From Shinella granuli (GTDB lineage Bacteria; Pseudomonadota; Alphaproteobacteria; Rhizobiales; Rhizobiaceae), in assembly GCF_004341885.1 (NCBI RefSeq), contig NZ_SLVX01000002.1, positions 310,001-374,000 of the forward strand: DNA of 64,000 nucleotides. Reading direction: 5' to 3'. The notes beneath the pieces are model-generated. The model did not search any database and was not told the origin of the DNA. It saw only the letters and a list, made by a program, of their open reading frames with translations. This document shows, piece by piece, positions 1 through 9,260 of this stretch; position 1 is the stretch's first letter; each line of letters begins with the position of its first letter. Made by a program: the position numbers and the translations under genes.

Positions 1-1632
1 TCCGATTCGATCAACCTGTCCTGGCCGCTGCTGAACGCGATGCCGGAACGGCTGTGGGGGGTGATGTCGAACGACACATTGCTCGCCATCCCCTTCTTCA
101 CCTTCATGGGGATCGTGCTCGAACGATCCGGCATGGCCGAGGACCTTCTCGACACGATCGGCCAGCTCTTCGGGCCGATCCGCGGCGGCCTTGCCTATGC
201 GGTGATCTTCGTCGGCGCGCTGCTTGCCGCCACCACCGGCGTCGTCGCCGCGTCGGTCATCGCCATGGGCCTCATCTCGCTGCCGATCATGCTGCGCTAC
301 GGCTATGACCGGTCGATCGCCTCGGGCGTCATCGCGGCCTCCGGCACGCTCGCGCAGATCATCCCGCCCTCGCTCGTCCTCATCGTGCTTGCCGACCAGC
401 TCGGCCGCTCGGTCGGCGACATGTATGCCGGCGCGCTGATCCCCGGCCTGGTGCTGACCGGGCTCTACATGCTCTACATCCTGCTGATGACCTTCCTGAA
501 GCGCGACTCCATGCCGGCGCTGCCGCTGGAGGCGCGTTCGCTCGGAGCCGGCATCACCTCGCTCTTCATTGCGCTCGTCGTCGCGGCCGGCATTGCCTAT
601 GCGGCGCATGTCTACCTCTATCCGACCCATGGCGAGAATGCCGACATCCTCGGCGCGACCGTCGGCGTCGCCTTCATCTATGCCGTTGCGGTGGCGGACA
701 AGGCGTTCGGCATCAACATGATGTCGCGGCTTGCCCAGCAGGTCATCATCGTGCTGATCCCGCCGCTGGCGCTGATCTTCCTCGTGCTCGGCACGATCTT
801 CCTCGGCATCGCCACGCCGACGGAAGGCGGCGCCATGGGCGCGGTCGGCGCGCTCGTCATGGCGGCGGCCAAGGGCCGGCTCAGCATGGAGGTGGTCCGT
901 TCGGCGCTCACCTCCACCACTCGCCTCTCGGCCTTCGTGATGTTCATCCTCATCGGCGCCCGCGTCTTCTCGCTCACCTTCTACGGCGTGAACGGGCATC
1001 TGTGGGTGGAGCATCTGCTGGTCTCGCTGCCGGGCGGCGAGACGGGCTTCCTGATCGCGGTGAACGTGCTGGTCTTCTTCCTGGCGTTCTTCCTCGATTT
1101 CTTCGAGCTCGCCTTCATCATCGTGCCGCTGCTCGCGCCGGCCGCCGACAAGCTCGGCATCGACCTCATTTGGTTCGGCGTGCTGCTCGGCATCAACATG
1201 CAGACGAGCTTCATGCACCCGCCCTTCGGCTTTGCATTGTTCTATCTGCGCTCGGTCGCCGCCAAGGTGCCCTATCTCGACAAGGTGACGGGCAAGGTGA
1301 CGCAGCCGGTGACGACGGGGCAGATCTACTGGGGCGCCGTGCCCTTCGTCGGCATCCAGATCCTCATGGTCGGCCTGACCATCCTCTTCCCGAGCATGGT
1401 CATGCACTACAAGGGCGAGGGCACCGGCATCGATCCCGCGACGATCAAGATCGAGGTGCCGGGCTTCGGCAGCGGCCTGACGCTGCCCGACAATGGCGGC
1501 GGCCTCGGCCTTCCGGGCGGCCTGCAGCTTCCCGCCGGCAACCCGCTGGAAGGCGGCGGCGAGAAGCCGGCCGAGCAGGGCGGCGAACAGAAGCCCGCCA
1601 CGGACCTTTCCAGTCCGCCGTCCTTCAACTGA
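1..1632 (+). CDS. TRAP transporter large permease subunit (DctM family), 5' end outside window
   Basis: Integral inner-membrane subunit that should carry the solute across the membrane using a sodium or proton gradient, working with a small DctQ subunit (presumably just upstream, outside the window) and a periplasmic binding protein. The frame is open from base 1, so the start lies upstream. The protein is a series of hydrophobic segments with DctM-like stretches such as 'AASGTLAQIIPPS' and 'GIATPTEGGAMGAVGA'. It is longer than a typical 430-residue DctM and resembles the large permeases of the mannitol/chloroaromatic TRAP group. The last ~75 residues are a Gly/Pro/Glu-rich, non-membrane tail. 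The likely binding-protein gene (1749-2855) converges on it. Substrate cannot be told. Confidence 0.93.
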   Translation, partial: SDSINLSWPLLNAMPERLWGVMSNDTLLAIPFFTFMGIVLERSGMAEDLLDTIGQLFGPIRGGLAYAVIFVGALLAATTGVVAASVIAMGLISLPIMLRYGYDRSIASGVIAASGTLAQIIPPSLVLIVLADQLGRSVGDMYAGALIPGLVLTGLYMLYILLMTFLKRDSMPALPLEARSLGAGITSLFIALVVAAGIAYAAHVYLYPTHGENADILGATVGVAFIYAVAVADKAFGINMMSRLAQQVIIVLIPPLALIFLVLGTIFLGIATPTEGGAMGAVGALVMAAAKGRLSMEVVRSALTSTTRLSAFVMFILIGARVFSLTFYGVNGHLWVEHLLVSLPGGETGFLIAVNVLVFFLAFFLDFFELAFIIVPLLAPAADKLGIDLIWFGVLLGINMQTSFMHPPFGFALFYLRSVAAKVPYLDKVTGKVTQPVTTGQIYWGAVPFVGIQILMVGLTILFPSMVMHYKGEGTGIDPATIKIEVPGFGSGLTLPDNGGGLGLPGGLQLPAGNPLEGGGEKPAEQGGEQKPATDLSSPPSFN

Positions 1633-1691
1633 AGACCTGCCATGGGGCCGGCGCAAGCCGGCCCCTTTGCATCGAACAGCCCGAGCCAAAG

Positions 1692-1723
1692 AAAAACCCC
1701 GGAGCATCGCTGCTCCGGGGTTT
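1692..1723. terminator. bidirectional rho-independent terminator
   Basis: A perfect 10-bp stem (1697-1706 with 1711-1720, arms CCCCGGAGCA and TGCTCCGGGG) with loop TCGC. It is preceded by AAAAA and followed by TTT, so it can stop transcription from both the permease gene on the left and the convergent binding-protein gene on the right. Confidence 0.85.
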
Positions 1724-1748
1724 CTCGCATTTACCGTTCCCGCAGGGC

Positions 1749-2933
<1,185 letters not shown>

Positions 2934-3043
2934 TCAAGCCAAGGCGGGGAAGAAGGTGAAAGCACCTTCTACAACTTTCGTCTTAGTCGGACGCTTTCTG
3001 CTATCTGCCTGTTTTTTGAGCTTTTCCGGCGTTTGCAGGAAGG

Positions 3044-3072
3044 TTGACAGCCCCTTGCGCGGTTGAAAGATT
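3044..3072 (+). promoter_or_regulatory. candidate promoter for the GNAT gene
   Basis: A perfect TTGACA (3044-3049) is followed after 17 bases by AAGATT (3067-3072), about 33 bases before the ATG at 3105. The -35 box is strong, the -10 match weak (3 of 6). Inference only. Confidence 0.4.
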
Positions 3073-3104
3073 GGGGCGAAACGGCGGGGGGCGAAAGGCA
3101 AGGC

Positions 3105-3950
3105 ATGGATATCGAGATTCGCAGGGCCTATTGCGACGAGCTGGTCGACATCCTGGACTGGGCGGCGGCGGAAGGGTGGAATCCAGGCCTCGGCGACGCC
3201 GCGCCGTTCTGGGCGGCCGATCCCGAGGGCTATCTCGTGGCGGAGGCGGACAGGCGCCTTGTGGGCGCGGTCTCGCTCGTGCGCTACGGCGCGGACTACG
3301 CTTTCCTCGGCTTCTACATCGTGGATCCGCAGGTGCGCGGGCAGGGCGTCGGCCTGCGCCTCTGGAATGCGGCGATGGATCTGGCCGCAGGACGTCTCGT
3401 CGGGCTCGACGGCGTCGTCACCCAGCAGGAGAACTATCGCCGCTCCGGCTTTGCCTATGCCCACGCCAATATCCGTCACGGCGGCCGGGTGCAGCAGTGC
3501 CCGATGCCGGCCGATTCGCGGCTCACGGCGGTCTCGCCGGTCCACATGCCGCTGATCGTCGACTATGATGCGCGTTTCAATCCGGCACGCCGCGAGGCAT
3601 TCCTGCGCGAATGGCTGAAGGAGCAGGAGACGCGCCAGAGCGTGGCGCTTCTGCATGGCACCGGCATTTCCGGCTACGGCACGATCCGCGCCTGCCGGGA
3701 GGGCTTCAAGATCGGACCGCTGTTCTCCGACACCGATGTCGGCGCCGAGCTGATCTTCCGGGCGCTGGTCGCCACCGTCGGCGGCGGGGAGATCTTTCTC
3801 GACATTCCCGCGCCGAACGCCGAGGCCAAGGCGCTGTGCGTGCGCCACGGTCTCTCGCCGGTCTTCGAGACGGCGCGCATGTACCGCGGCACGGCGCCGG
3901 ACCTGCCGCTCGGCCACATCTACGGCATCACGACCTTCGAGCTTGGCTGA
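3105..3950 (+). CDS. two-domain GNAT family N-acetyltransferase
   Basis: Predicted cytoplasmic acetyl-CoA-dependent acetyltransferase of 281 residues. The N-terminal half is a GNAT domain with the acetyl-CoA loop motif 'VRGQGVGLRLW' around residues 80-90. The C-terminal half looks like the second acetyltransferase-like domain of the YitH type ('GYGTIRACREGFKIGPL', then 'NAEAKALCVRHGLSP'). The acceptor substrate cannot be deduced. The ATG at 3105 is preceded by GAAAGGCAAGG; a TTG 14 codons upstream is less likely. It converges with the deacetylase gene, whose stop lies 6 bases away, so the two transcription units have almost no spacer. Confidence 0.85.
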   Translation: MDIEIRRAYCDELVDILDWAAAEGWNPGLGDAAPFWAADPEGYLVAEADRRLVGAVSLVRYGADYAFLGFYIVDPQVRGQGVGLRLWNAAMDLAAGRLVGLDGVVTQQENYRRSGFAYAHANIRHGGRVQQCPMPADSRLTAVSPVHMPLIVDYDARFNPARREAFLREWLKEQETRQSVALLHGTGISGYGTIRACREGFKIGPLFSDTDVGAELIFRALVATVGGGEIFLDIPAPNAEAKALCVRHGLSPVFETARMYRGTAPDLPLGHIYGITTFELG

Positions 3951-3956
3951 GCCGCC

Positions 3957-4784
3957 TTATTGGCCCGCCATGGCGAGCAGTTGCGGCTCGGCGTCGCCCG
4001 TGTGGCGCAGCGTCACCACCGAATAGCCTTCCGCCTTCAACTGCGCGAGCAGCGAGGGCAGCACGGTGGCGGTGCGCTTGTGGATGTCGTGCATCAGGAT
4101 GATGCCGCGGCCGCGTTTGCGCAGGCCCTGCATGGTGCGGCTCGCGACGGAGGCGGGCGTTACCTTGAAGTAGTCCTTCGAATCGACGTCCATGTCCATG
4201 ATGATGGTGCCGCGCCGGGCGACGGCGCTGCGCAGCGCCGACGTGTCCGCCAGATAGGGGAAGCGGAAGAAATCCGGCTGGCGGGCGGTGGCGCGCGCTA
4301 CGGCCTTCTCGCCCTTGCGGATTTCCGCCATCGCCGCCTTGAAGGCGAGGTAGCGCAGGTTGGCATGGCGATAGGTATGGCTGCCGACGGTGTGGCCGCG
4401 CGCGACGACCTTGCGGGCGATCGCCGGATAGGCGTCCGCCATCTGGCCGACCATCAGGAAGGTCGCCTTCACGCCGTAGCTGTCGAGCGTGTCGAGGATC
4501 GCCTCGGTGCGGCCGGGCACGGGGCCGTCGTCGAAGGTCAGGACGACCTCCTTGTGCTTCAGCTTCAGGTCGGCGAGCGAGGCGACAGCAAGGGTCCGTC
4601 CGGCAAGCCCCGCATGCCCGGCCCAGCGCGCGGGCGACATCGGCACGGGGTCGTCCGCGTCGAGCTTCTTCGTCGTTTCCGCCGCGGCAAAGGCGGTCTG
4701 CGCGGAGGGGCGCGGCTTGGTCGTGTTGCAGCCGGCAAGAAGGGGGAGGGCCGCCAACGCGGCAAGAAGCAGACGGCAACGCAT
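3957..4784 (-). CDS. polysaccharide deacetylase family lipoprotein
   Basis: Predicted metal-dependent deacetylase of the NodB/CE4 family acting on an N- or O-acetylated glycan in the periplasm or at the outer membrane. It has 275 residues. A lipoprotein signal ends in LLAGC, so it is probably lipid-anchored. NodB motifs are visible: TFDDGP (motif 1), HTVGSHTYRH (motif 2), PDFFRFPY (motif 3) and GIILMHDIH (motif 5). The ATG at 4784 is chosen because it begins right before the signal core; TTG and GTG codons just upstream add only basic residues. The substrate (peptidoglycan, exopolysaccharide or other) is not shown by the context. Confidence 0.88.
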   Translation of the reverse strand: MRCRLLLAALAALPLLAGCNTTKPRPSAQTAFAAAETTKKLDADDPVPMSPARWAGHAGLAGRTLAVASLADLKLKHKEVVLTFDDGPVPGRTEAILDTLDSYGVKATFLMVGQMADAYPAIARKVVARGHTVGSHTYRHANLRYLAFKAAMAEIRKGEKAVARATARQPDFFRFPYLADTSALRSAVARRGTIIMDMDVDSKDYFKVTPASVASRTMQGLRKRGRGIILMHDIHKRTATVLPSLLAQLKAEGYSVVTLRHTGDAEPQLLAMAGQ

Positions 4785-4871
4785 CGGGCGCACTCGCAAG
4801 GCAATGATCTTGCGAGAACTTTTGTCAAATCATGGTTAATGAAGCGTTGCGACGGCCGGAAGAACGGCACG

Positions 4872-6758
4872 TTACCCGGCCATCGCCTCCTCGTACTCCG
4901 CCGAAAGCTCCAGCCACTGTTCCTCGGCATCGCTCAATTTGTCGACCGCCAGGGCGCGCAGCTTGGCCTTCTCCGCCGCCTTGGCCGGGCTCTTCTCGTA
5001 GAGCGCGGGATCTGCAAGCTCCGTGTCAAGAAGCTGAATCTGCTTCTGCAGCTTCGCCGTCAGGGATTCGATTTCATTGATCTTTTTCTTCAGCGGGGCG
5101 AGCTGGGCGCGCCGGTCGGCATTCGCCTTGCGCAGGTCCGCCTTGCTGGCCTCGCCGCCGTTGTAGGCGGATTTCTCCTTGTCGTCCTTCTTGCCGGACT
5201 GGACGATGAGGCTGCGATATTCCTCCATGTCGCCGTCGAAGGTCTTCACCGTGCCGTTGTTGACCAGCCAGAGCCGGTCGACGGTCGCCTCGATGAGGTG
5301 CCGGTCGTGCGAGATGAGGATGACCGCGCCCTCGTAGTCGTTCAGCGCTTCGATCAGCGCGCGGCGGCTGTCGATGTCGAGATGGTTGGTCGGCTCGTCG
5401 AGGATGAGCAGGTTCGGCGCGTCGAAGGCCGCAAGGCCCATCAGGAGGCGCGCCTTCTCGCCGCCAGAGAGATCCTTGGCGGCTGTCGACATCTTCTCCG
5501 TCGCAAGCCCCATCTGCGCCACGCGGGCGCGGACCTTCGCTTCCGGCGCCTCCGGCATCAGCCGGCGCACATGCTCGACCGGCGATTGCTCGGGAATGAG
5601 GTCGTCGAGCTGGTGCTGGGCGAAGAAGCCGATCTTCAGGCCCGGCGCGCGTTTCACCACGCCCGATTCGGCCTCCAGCCGGCCGGAGATGAACTTGGCG
5701 AAGGTCGACTTGCCGTTGCCGTTCGAGCCGAGCAGGGCGATGCGGTCGTCATTGTCGATGCGAAGGTTGATCTGCCTGAGGATCGGCTTGCCCGGCTCGT
5801 AACCGACCGCGCCGCCCTCGATCGCGACGATCGGCGAGGCCGGCTGTTTCTCCGGCTCCGGGAAGGTGATCGGCTGGACATGCGTCTCGACGACGGCGGC
5901 GACCGTGCCCATGCGCTCCAGCGCCTTGACGCGGCTCTGCGCCTGCTTGGCCTTGGTGGCCTTGGCCTTGAAGCGGTCGATGAAGCTCTGCAGGTGTTTT
6001 CGCGCGGCCTCGTTCTTGGCTTTCGCCTTCATCTGCAATTCGTCGGCCTCGGCCTTCTGGCGCTCGAACTGGTCGTAGGAGCCGCGATAGAAGGTCAGCT
6101 TCTGCTGGTCGAGATGCACGATGGCGTTGACGGCGGTGTTGAGCAGGTCCCGGTCGTGGCTGATGATGATGACCGTGTGCGGGTAGCGCCGCACGTAATC
6201 CTCCAGCCACAGCGTGCCTTCGAGGTCGAGATAGTTGGTCGGCTCGTCAAGCAGCAGGAGGTCCGGCTCGGAGAACAGCACGGCCGCCAGCGCCACGCGC
6301 ATGCGCCAGCCGCCGGAAAAGCTCTTTGCCGGGCGCTGCTGCGCCTCGTGGTCGAAGCCGAGGCCGGCAAGGATGCTCGCCGCGCGGGCTTCCGCCGAAT
6401 GGGCGCCGATATCGCCGAGGCGGGTTTGGATTTCGGCGATGCGGTGCGGATCGGTCGCCGTCTCCGCTTCCTTCAGGAGGCTCGCGCGCTCCTTGTCGGC
6501 GGCCAGCACGATCTCGATCAGCGGGTCGTCCGTGCCCGGGGCCTCCTGCGCCACCTGGCCGATGCGCGCGTTCTTGGGCAGCGAGATGCTGCCGGCTTCG
6601 GCGGCGAGCTGGCCGGTGATGACGCGGAACAGCGTGGACTTGCCGGTGCCGTTGCGGCCGACAAGACCCACCTTCACCCCGCTCGGCAGCGAAAGGGAGG
6701 CGTTATCGATGAGGAGACGCCCGGCGACGCGGGCAGTGAGGCCGGAAATCGTGATCAT
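4872..6758 (-). CDS. ABC-F family ATP-binding protein
   Basis: Soluble protein of 628 residues with two ABC ATPase domains and no membrane segments, the layout of ABC-F proteins, which act on ribosomes (translation factors of the EttA/Uup/YheS kind). Domain 1 has Walker A GRNGTGKS, signature SGGWRMR and Walker B LLLLDEPTNYLD. Domain 2 has GSNGNGKS, SGGEKAR and LLILDEPTNHLD. The charged inter-domain linker (about residues 230-310) and a C-terminal coiled-coil are present. The start at 6758 (MITISGL...) begins the ABC fold; an open extension upstream runs through a dispersed repeat and is not credible. Exact subfamily is uncertain. Confidence 0.92.
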   Translation of the reverse strand: MITISGLTARVAGRLLIDNASLSLPSGVKVGLVGRNGTGKSTLFRVITGQLAAEAGSISLPKNARIGQVAQEAPGTDDPLIEIVLAADKERASLLKEAETATDPHRIAEIQTRLGDIGAHSAEARAASILAGLGFDHEAQQRPAKSFSGGWRMRVALAAVLFSEPDLLLLDEPTNYLDLEGTLWLEDYVRRYPHTVIIISHDRDLLNTAVNAIVHLDQQKLTFYRGSYDQFERQKAEADELQMKAKAKNEAARKHLQSFIDRFKAKATKAKQAQSRVKALERMGTVAAVVETHVQPITFPEPEKQPASPIVAIEGGAVGYEPGKPILRQINLRIDNDDRIALLGSNGNGKSTFAKFISGRLEAESGVVKRAPGLKIGFFAQHQLDDLIPEQSPVEHVRRLMPEAPEAKVRARVAQMGLATEKMSTAAKDLSGGEKARLLMGLAAFDAPNLLILDEPTNHLDIDSRRALIEALNDYEGAVILISHDRHLIEATVDRLWLVNNGTVKTFDGDMEEYRSLIVQSGKKDDKEKSAYNGGEASKADLRKANADRRAQLAPLKKKINEIESLTAKLQKQIQLLDTELADPALYEKSPAKAAEKAKLRALAVDKLSDAEEQWLELSAEYEEAMAG

Positions 6759-6770
6759 GCCGGGTCTATA

Positions 6771-6822
6771 GAGCAATTTCCGCAAAAGTGCGAAGCGGTT
6801 TTGCGCCCGCAATGGCATCAAA
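6771..6822. repeat. dispersed rhizobial repeat, copy 1 (GCGAAGCGGTTTTGCG type)
   Basis: The segment with GCAAAAGTGCGAAGCGG and TTTTGCGCCCGCAAT closely matches 20930-20980 upstream of a GST gene. It lies only 13 bases upstream of the ABC-F start, so it is probably within that gene's 5' leader. Short dispersed palindromic elements of this sequence are common between genes in Rhizobiaceae. Confidence 0.7.
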
Positions 6823-6861
6823 ACAGAAAGATAAGGCAGCGCCGCCCGAGGGCAGGCGGCG

Positions 6862-7941
6862 TCAGGCCGCCGCCCCGCCGCGATAGCCCCGGCCGGCCCG
6901 TTCGGCGACTTCCGCCGAATAGATGCGCAACGCGATGCCGGCATCGCCTGCATAGGTGAGCGCCTGTTCCGCCTGGTCGTAGAACGCCGCCGGCGCCTTG
7001 GCCGCGTCGCTCATCGAGACGCCGGCCGTCAGCGTCAGGAAACCGGCCGGCAATTCGCGGTCCATGAAGGGGAAGGGCTTTTCCGCAACGCGCACGGCAA
7101 TGCGGCGGGCGATCGTCACGGCGATCTCGCGGCTGACATCCGACAGCAGCAGGCAGAAGACATCAGGCCCGGTGCGCGCGACGAAATCGCCCTTCTTGAC
7201 CGAGCGGCGGAAGATGGCGGCAAGCCGCTTCAGCGTCTTCTCCGCAGCGCCCGCGGGATGGGTCTCGGCAAATTCCTTGAGCTGTTCGACGCGGAACATC
7301 AGCAGGGCGGCGGTCTCGCTCGCCGCCTCGGCCTGGAAGAAGGCCTTCAGCCGGCCGAGCAGGGCGGCGTGGTTGCCAAGGCCGGTCACCGGATCGTGGG
7401 TCAGCGCCTCGCGGCTGACGGAAAGGCCCGAGCGCAGGCTGTCGAGATGGGCCTGCAGGTCCTCCAGGCGCGCGGCGGACGAGCGATCGGCGCCGAGGAT
7501 GTCGCGCAGGATCGACAGGAGCCGGACCGTGTCGCTGGAAAAGTCGGAAATGCCGAGCACCGGGTCCTTGCGCATGCGGGCGGCGATTTCCTCCAGTTCC
7601 TGCAGGGCGACGGCACGGTCGCGCCGGCTGGTTTCCGCCGCCGCCGAGATTTCGGCGAGCACCCGCACGGCCTCGCCGGCCGCCTGGCCTGCCGCCAGCA
7701 CATTGTGGCTTGGCAGGGCGTGGCGCAGCGCGATCGAATCGAGCGCCGCCTGGTCCGGCGCCTTGCCGAGCGCCGCGATCTCGCGCGCCACGCCCGCATT
7801 GCCGTTCAGCGCCTCGAACAACAGTTCGTAGTTCCGCGGCAGGCCGGTTATGCCGAGATTGGCCATCACATGCGCGATGCGCGCCGTGATCGGCGGAACG
7901 GCGGGCTGCGTGGTCGGGGTGGTGCTGTCTTTGCTATTCAT
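6862..7941 (-). CDS. GGDEF-domain protein with degenerate active site
   Basis: Protein of 359 residues. Residues about 20-100 form a helical N-terminal region, a central region follows, and about 190-345 is a GGDEF-type fold, beginning 'LTHDPVTGLGNHAALLGRL'. Where active diguanylate cyclases have RxGGDEF, this one reads ARTGPDVF, so the glycine pair and acidic residues needed for GTP catalysis are missing. It is unlikely to make cyclic-di-GMP and may instead bind a nucleotide or a protein partner. There is no signal peptide or clear membrane segment. The ATG at 7941 has only a weak ribosome-binding site. It sits 103 bases upstream of the ABC-F gene on the same strand. Confidence 0.85.
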   Translation of the reverse strand: MNSKDSTTPTTQPAVPPITARIAHVMANLGITGLPRNYELLFEALNGNAGVAREIAALGKAPDQAALDSIALRHALPSHNVLAAGQAAGEAVRVLAEISAAAETSRRDRAVALQELEEIAARMRKDPVLGISDFSSDTVRLLSILRDILGADRSSAARLEDLQAHLDSLRSGLSVSREALTHDPVTGLGNHAALLGRLKAFFQAEAASETAALLMFRVEQLKEFAETHPAGAAEKTLKRLAAIFRRSVKKGDFVARTGPDVFCLLLSDVSREIAVTIARRIAVRVAEKPFPFMDRELPAGFLTLTAGVSMSDAAKAPAAFYDQAEQALTYAGDAGIALRIYSAEVAERAGRGYRGGAAA

Positions 7942-8133
7942 GGAACGCCGTCGGATGGGGCTCTGGCGGGTGCCAGCGCCGGAGGGTATCGGTCGGCGTA
8001 ACTATCGGATTGCGTGGTTAATTTTGCGTGTTCTGAAGAAAGATTCAGGTCAAAGTTGACGATGCGCAAGGCTGGCAGGCGCGGTGCGGCGGCATCACGC
8101 GGATGCCGCCGCACGAGGGTATGGTTCAGAACC

Positions 8134-8418
8134 TCATGCCGTTCGGCGGGCGAGCGGGATCGCCCGCATCACCTGCCCGATCACGGTCGAGCGGGCCGGC
8201 TCCTTGGTGCGGGGCGCGCGATTTTGCTGGAGTTCGCGCATCGCCGCCGCATATCCCTCCGCGCGCGCTTCCTGCAGCGCCACGTCAAGGGTCTTCTCGA
8301 TCACCGGATAGCACTCCTCCGGCAGATAGGCATTCGGGGCGTCGGTGCCGTAGACCCGTGCCATCTTGCAAAGCGTACTGCCGAGCAGGGCTGCCCACTC
8401 TTCGGTCGTTCTTGCCAT
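8134..8418 (-). CDS. small conserved-looking protein of unknown function, 94 aa
   Basis: Not recognised. A soluble 94-residue protein, mostly helical by composition, with two cysteines (in 'TLCKMAR' and 'EECYPV') and a basic C-terminal tail. It is supported as a gene by a good ribosome-binding site (GAGGGAAG just before the ATG at 8418) and by a position where no other reading frame fits. It stands alone, with about 190 bases to the neighbour on either side. An inverted repeat at 8502-8521 upstream may be part of its control. No function is proposed. Confidence 0.65.
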   Translation of the reverse strand: MARTTEEWAALLGSTLCKMARVYGTDAPNAYLPEECYPVIEKTLDVALQEARAEGYAAAMRELQQNRAPRTKEPARSTVIGQVMRAIPLARRTA

Positions 8419-8501
8419 TGTTCTTCCCTCTTTCAGGAGAGGCCCGTGCCGTCCCGCACCAGCCTCAATGGCAGCGACTATCCCATTACCGATCGCCCGT
8501 G

Positions 8502-8521
8502 CCTGTCACTTGGGTGACAGG
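8502..8521. promoter_or_regulatory. perfect 8-bp inverted repeat, candidate operator
   Basis: CCTGTCAC and GTGACAGG separated by TTGG form a symmetric 20-mer in the 198-base gap between the DinB gene and the 94-residue gene. It has no T-run, so it is not a terminator. Its right arm, read on the minus strand, gives a GTGACA -35-like box about 85 bases upstream of the 94-residue gene. Confidence 0.4.
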
Positions 8522-8616
8522 ACGGAGCAGCCCCCTTAATCGATGCCGAGCGCTCCCATAGACCACAACTGTATCACCACTATTGCAGGAACTGGAAGGG
8601 TCACTCGCCCTAAAAT

Positions 8617-9126
8617 TTATAGGAATTTCGTTCCCTCCGTGCGCACGAAGGAGATGAGGTCGAGCGTGATGCTCGGCCCGCCAGCCGCCGTCAGCATCCC
8701 GTGGCACTGGCCGCGGTGGTGGGTCTGGTGGTTGAACATGTGGGTGAGGGCGGGGCCGAGCGGGTGGGTGATGGCCGCCGGATTGGTGAGCGGGCTGTAG
8801 GTAAAGTCGGCGGCGAGCGCCTCTTCCGTAAGCGAATCGATATAGGCGATGAGCCGCGCGTCTTCCGCCTGCCGTGCCGCCCAGAGGCCGGAAAAATCCT
8901 CGTGGAGGATCGCATCGAGCCGCGTCGGGGCATCGCCGGTGCCGGTGAAGCGCTTCATCCAGATGCGATCGGCCGTCAGCAGATGGTTCAGCGTGCGGTG
9001 CAGCGAGCCGAAGAAGGCGCCGAGATTGCGGCGAAAGGCCTCGTCGTCGAGCTTGCCGACCTCGGCATAGAGCGCGCGGTTGGCCCAGGCATTGTAGGCG
9101 GCATACATGCGGTAATGGTCGAGCAT
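8617..9126 (-). CDS. DinB family protein
   Basis: A 169-residue member of the DinB/YfiT four-helix metal-dependent family, in which three histidines bind a divalent metal. The expected residues are present: the early His in 'SLHRTLNHLL' and the late pair in 'MFNHQTHHRGQ'. The opening 'YRMYAAYNAWANRAL' is typical of the family. Members include thiol transferases and damage-induced proteins of unknown role, so no reaction is assigned. It is encoded alone and diverges from the GST gene at 9261. Despite the family name, no LexA box was seen upstream. Confidence 0.88.
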   Translation of the reverse strand: MLDHYRMYAAYNAWANRALYAEVGKLDDEAFRRNLGAFFGSLHRTLNHLLTADRIWMKRFTGTGDAPTRLDAILHEDFSGLWAARQAEDARLIAYIDSLTEEALAADFTYSPLTNPAAITHPLGPALTHMFNHQTHHRGQCHGMLTAAGGPSITLDLISFVRTEGTKFL

Positions 9127-9260
9127 CGTGGTCTCCGTGATCTGCCGGAACTATAGCCGAAGCGCGCATCGGCCGCGTGAATGTCACCCATGAAATTATC
9201 TGATTTGCGCACGGCGTCGTCCTGCGCTCCAATGGCGGCAAACCGAACGACGAGGCTTTG

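Noticed and set aside
3960-6959. 999-residue plus-strand open frame
   Set aside because: Antisense to the deacetylase lipoprotein and ABC-F genes, with no recognisable domain.
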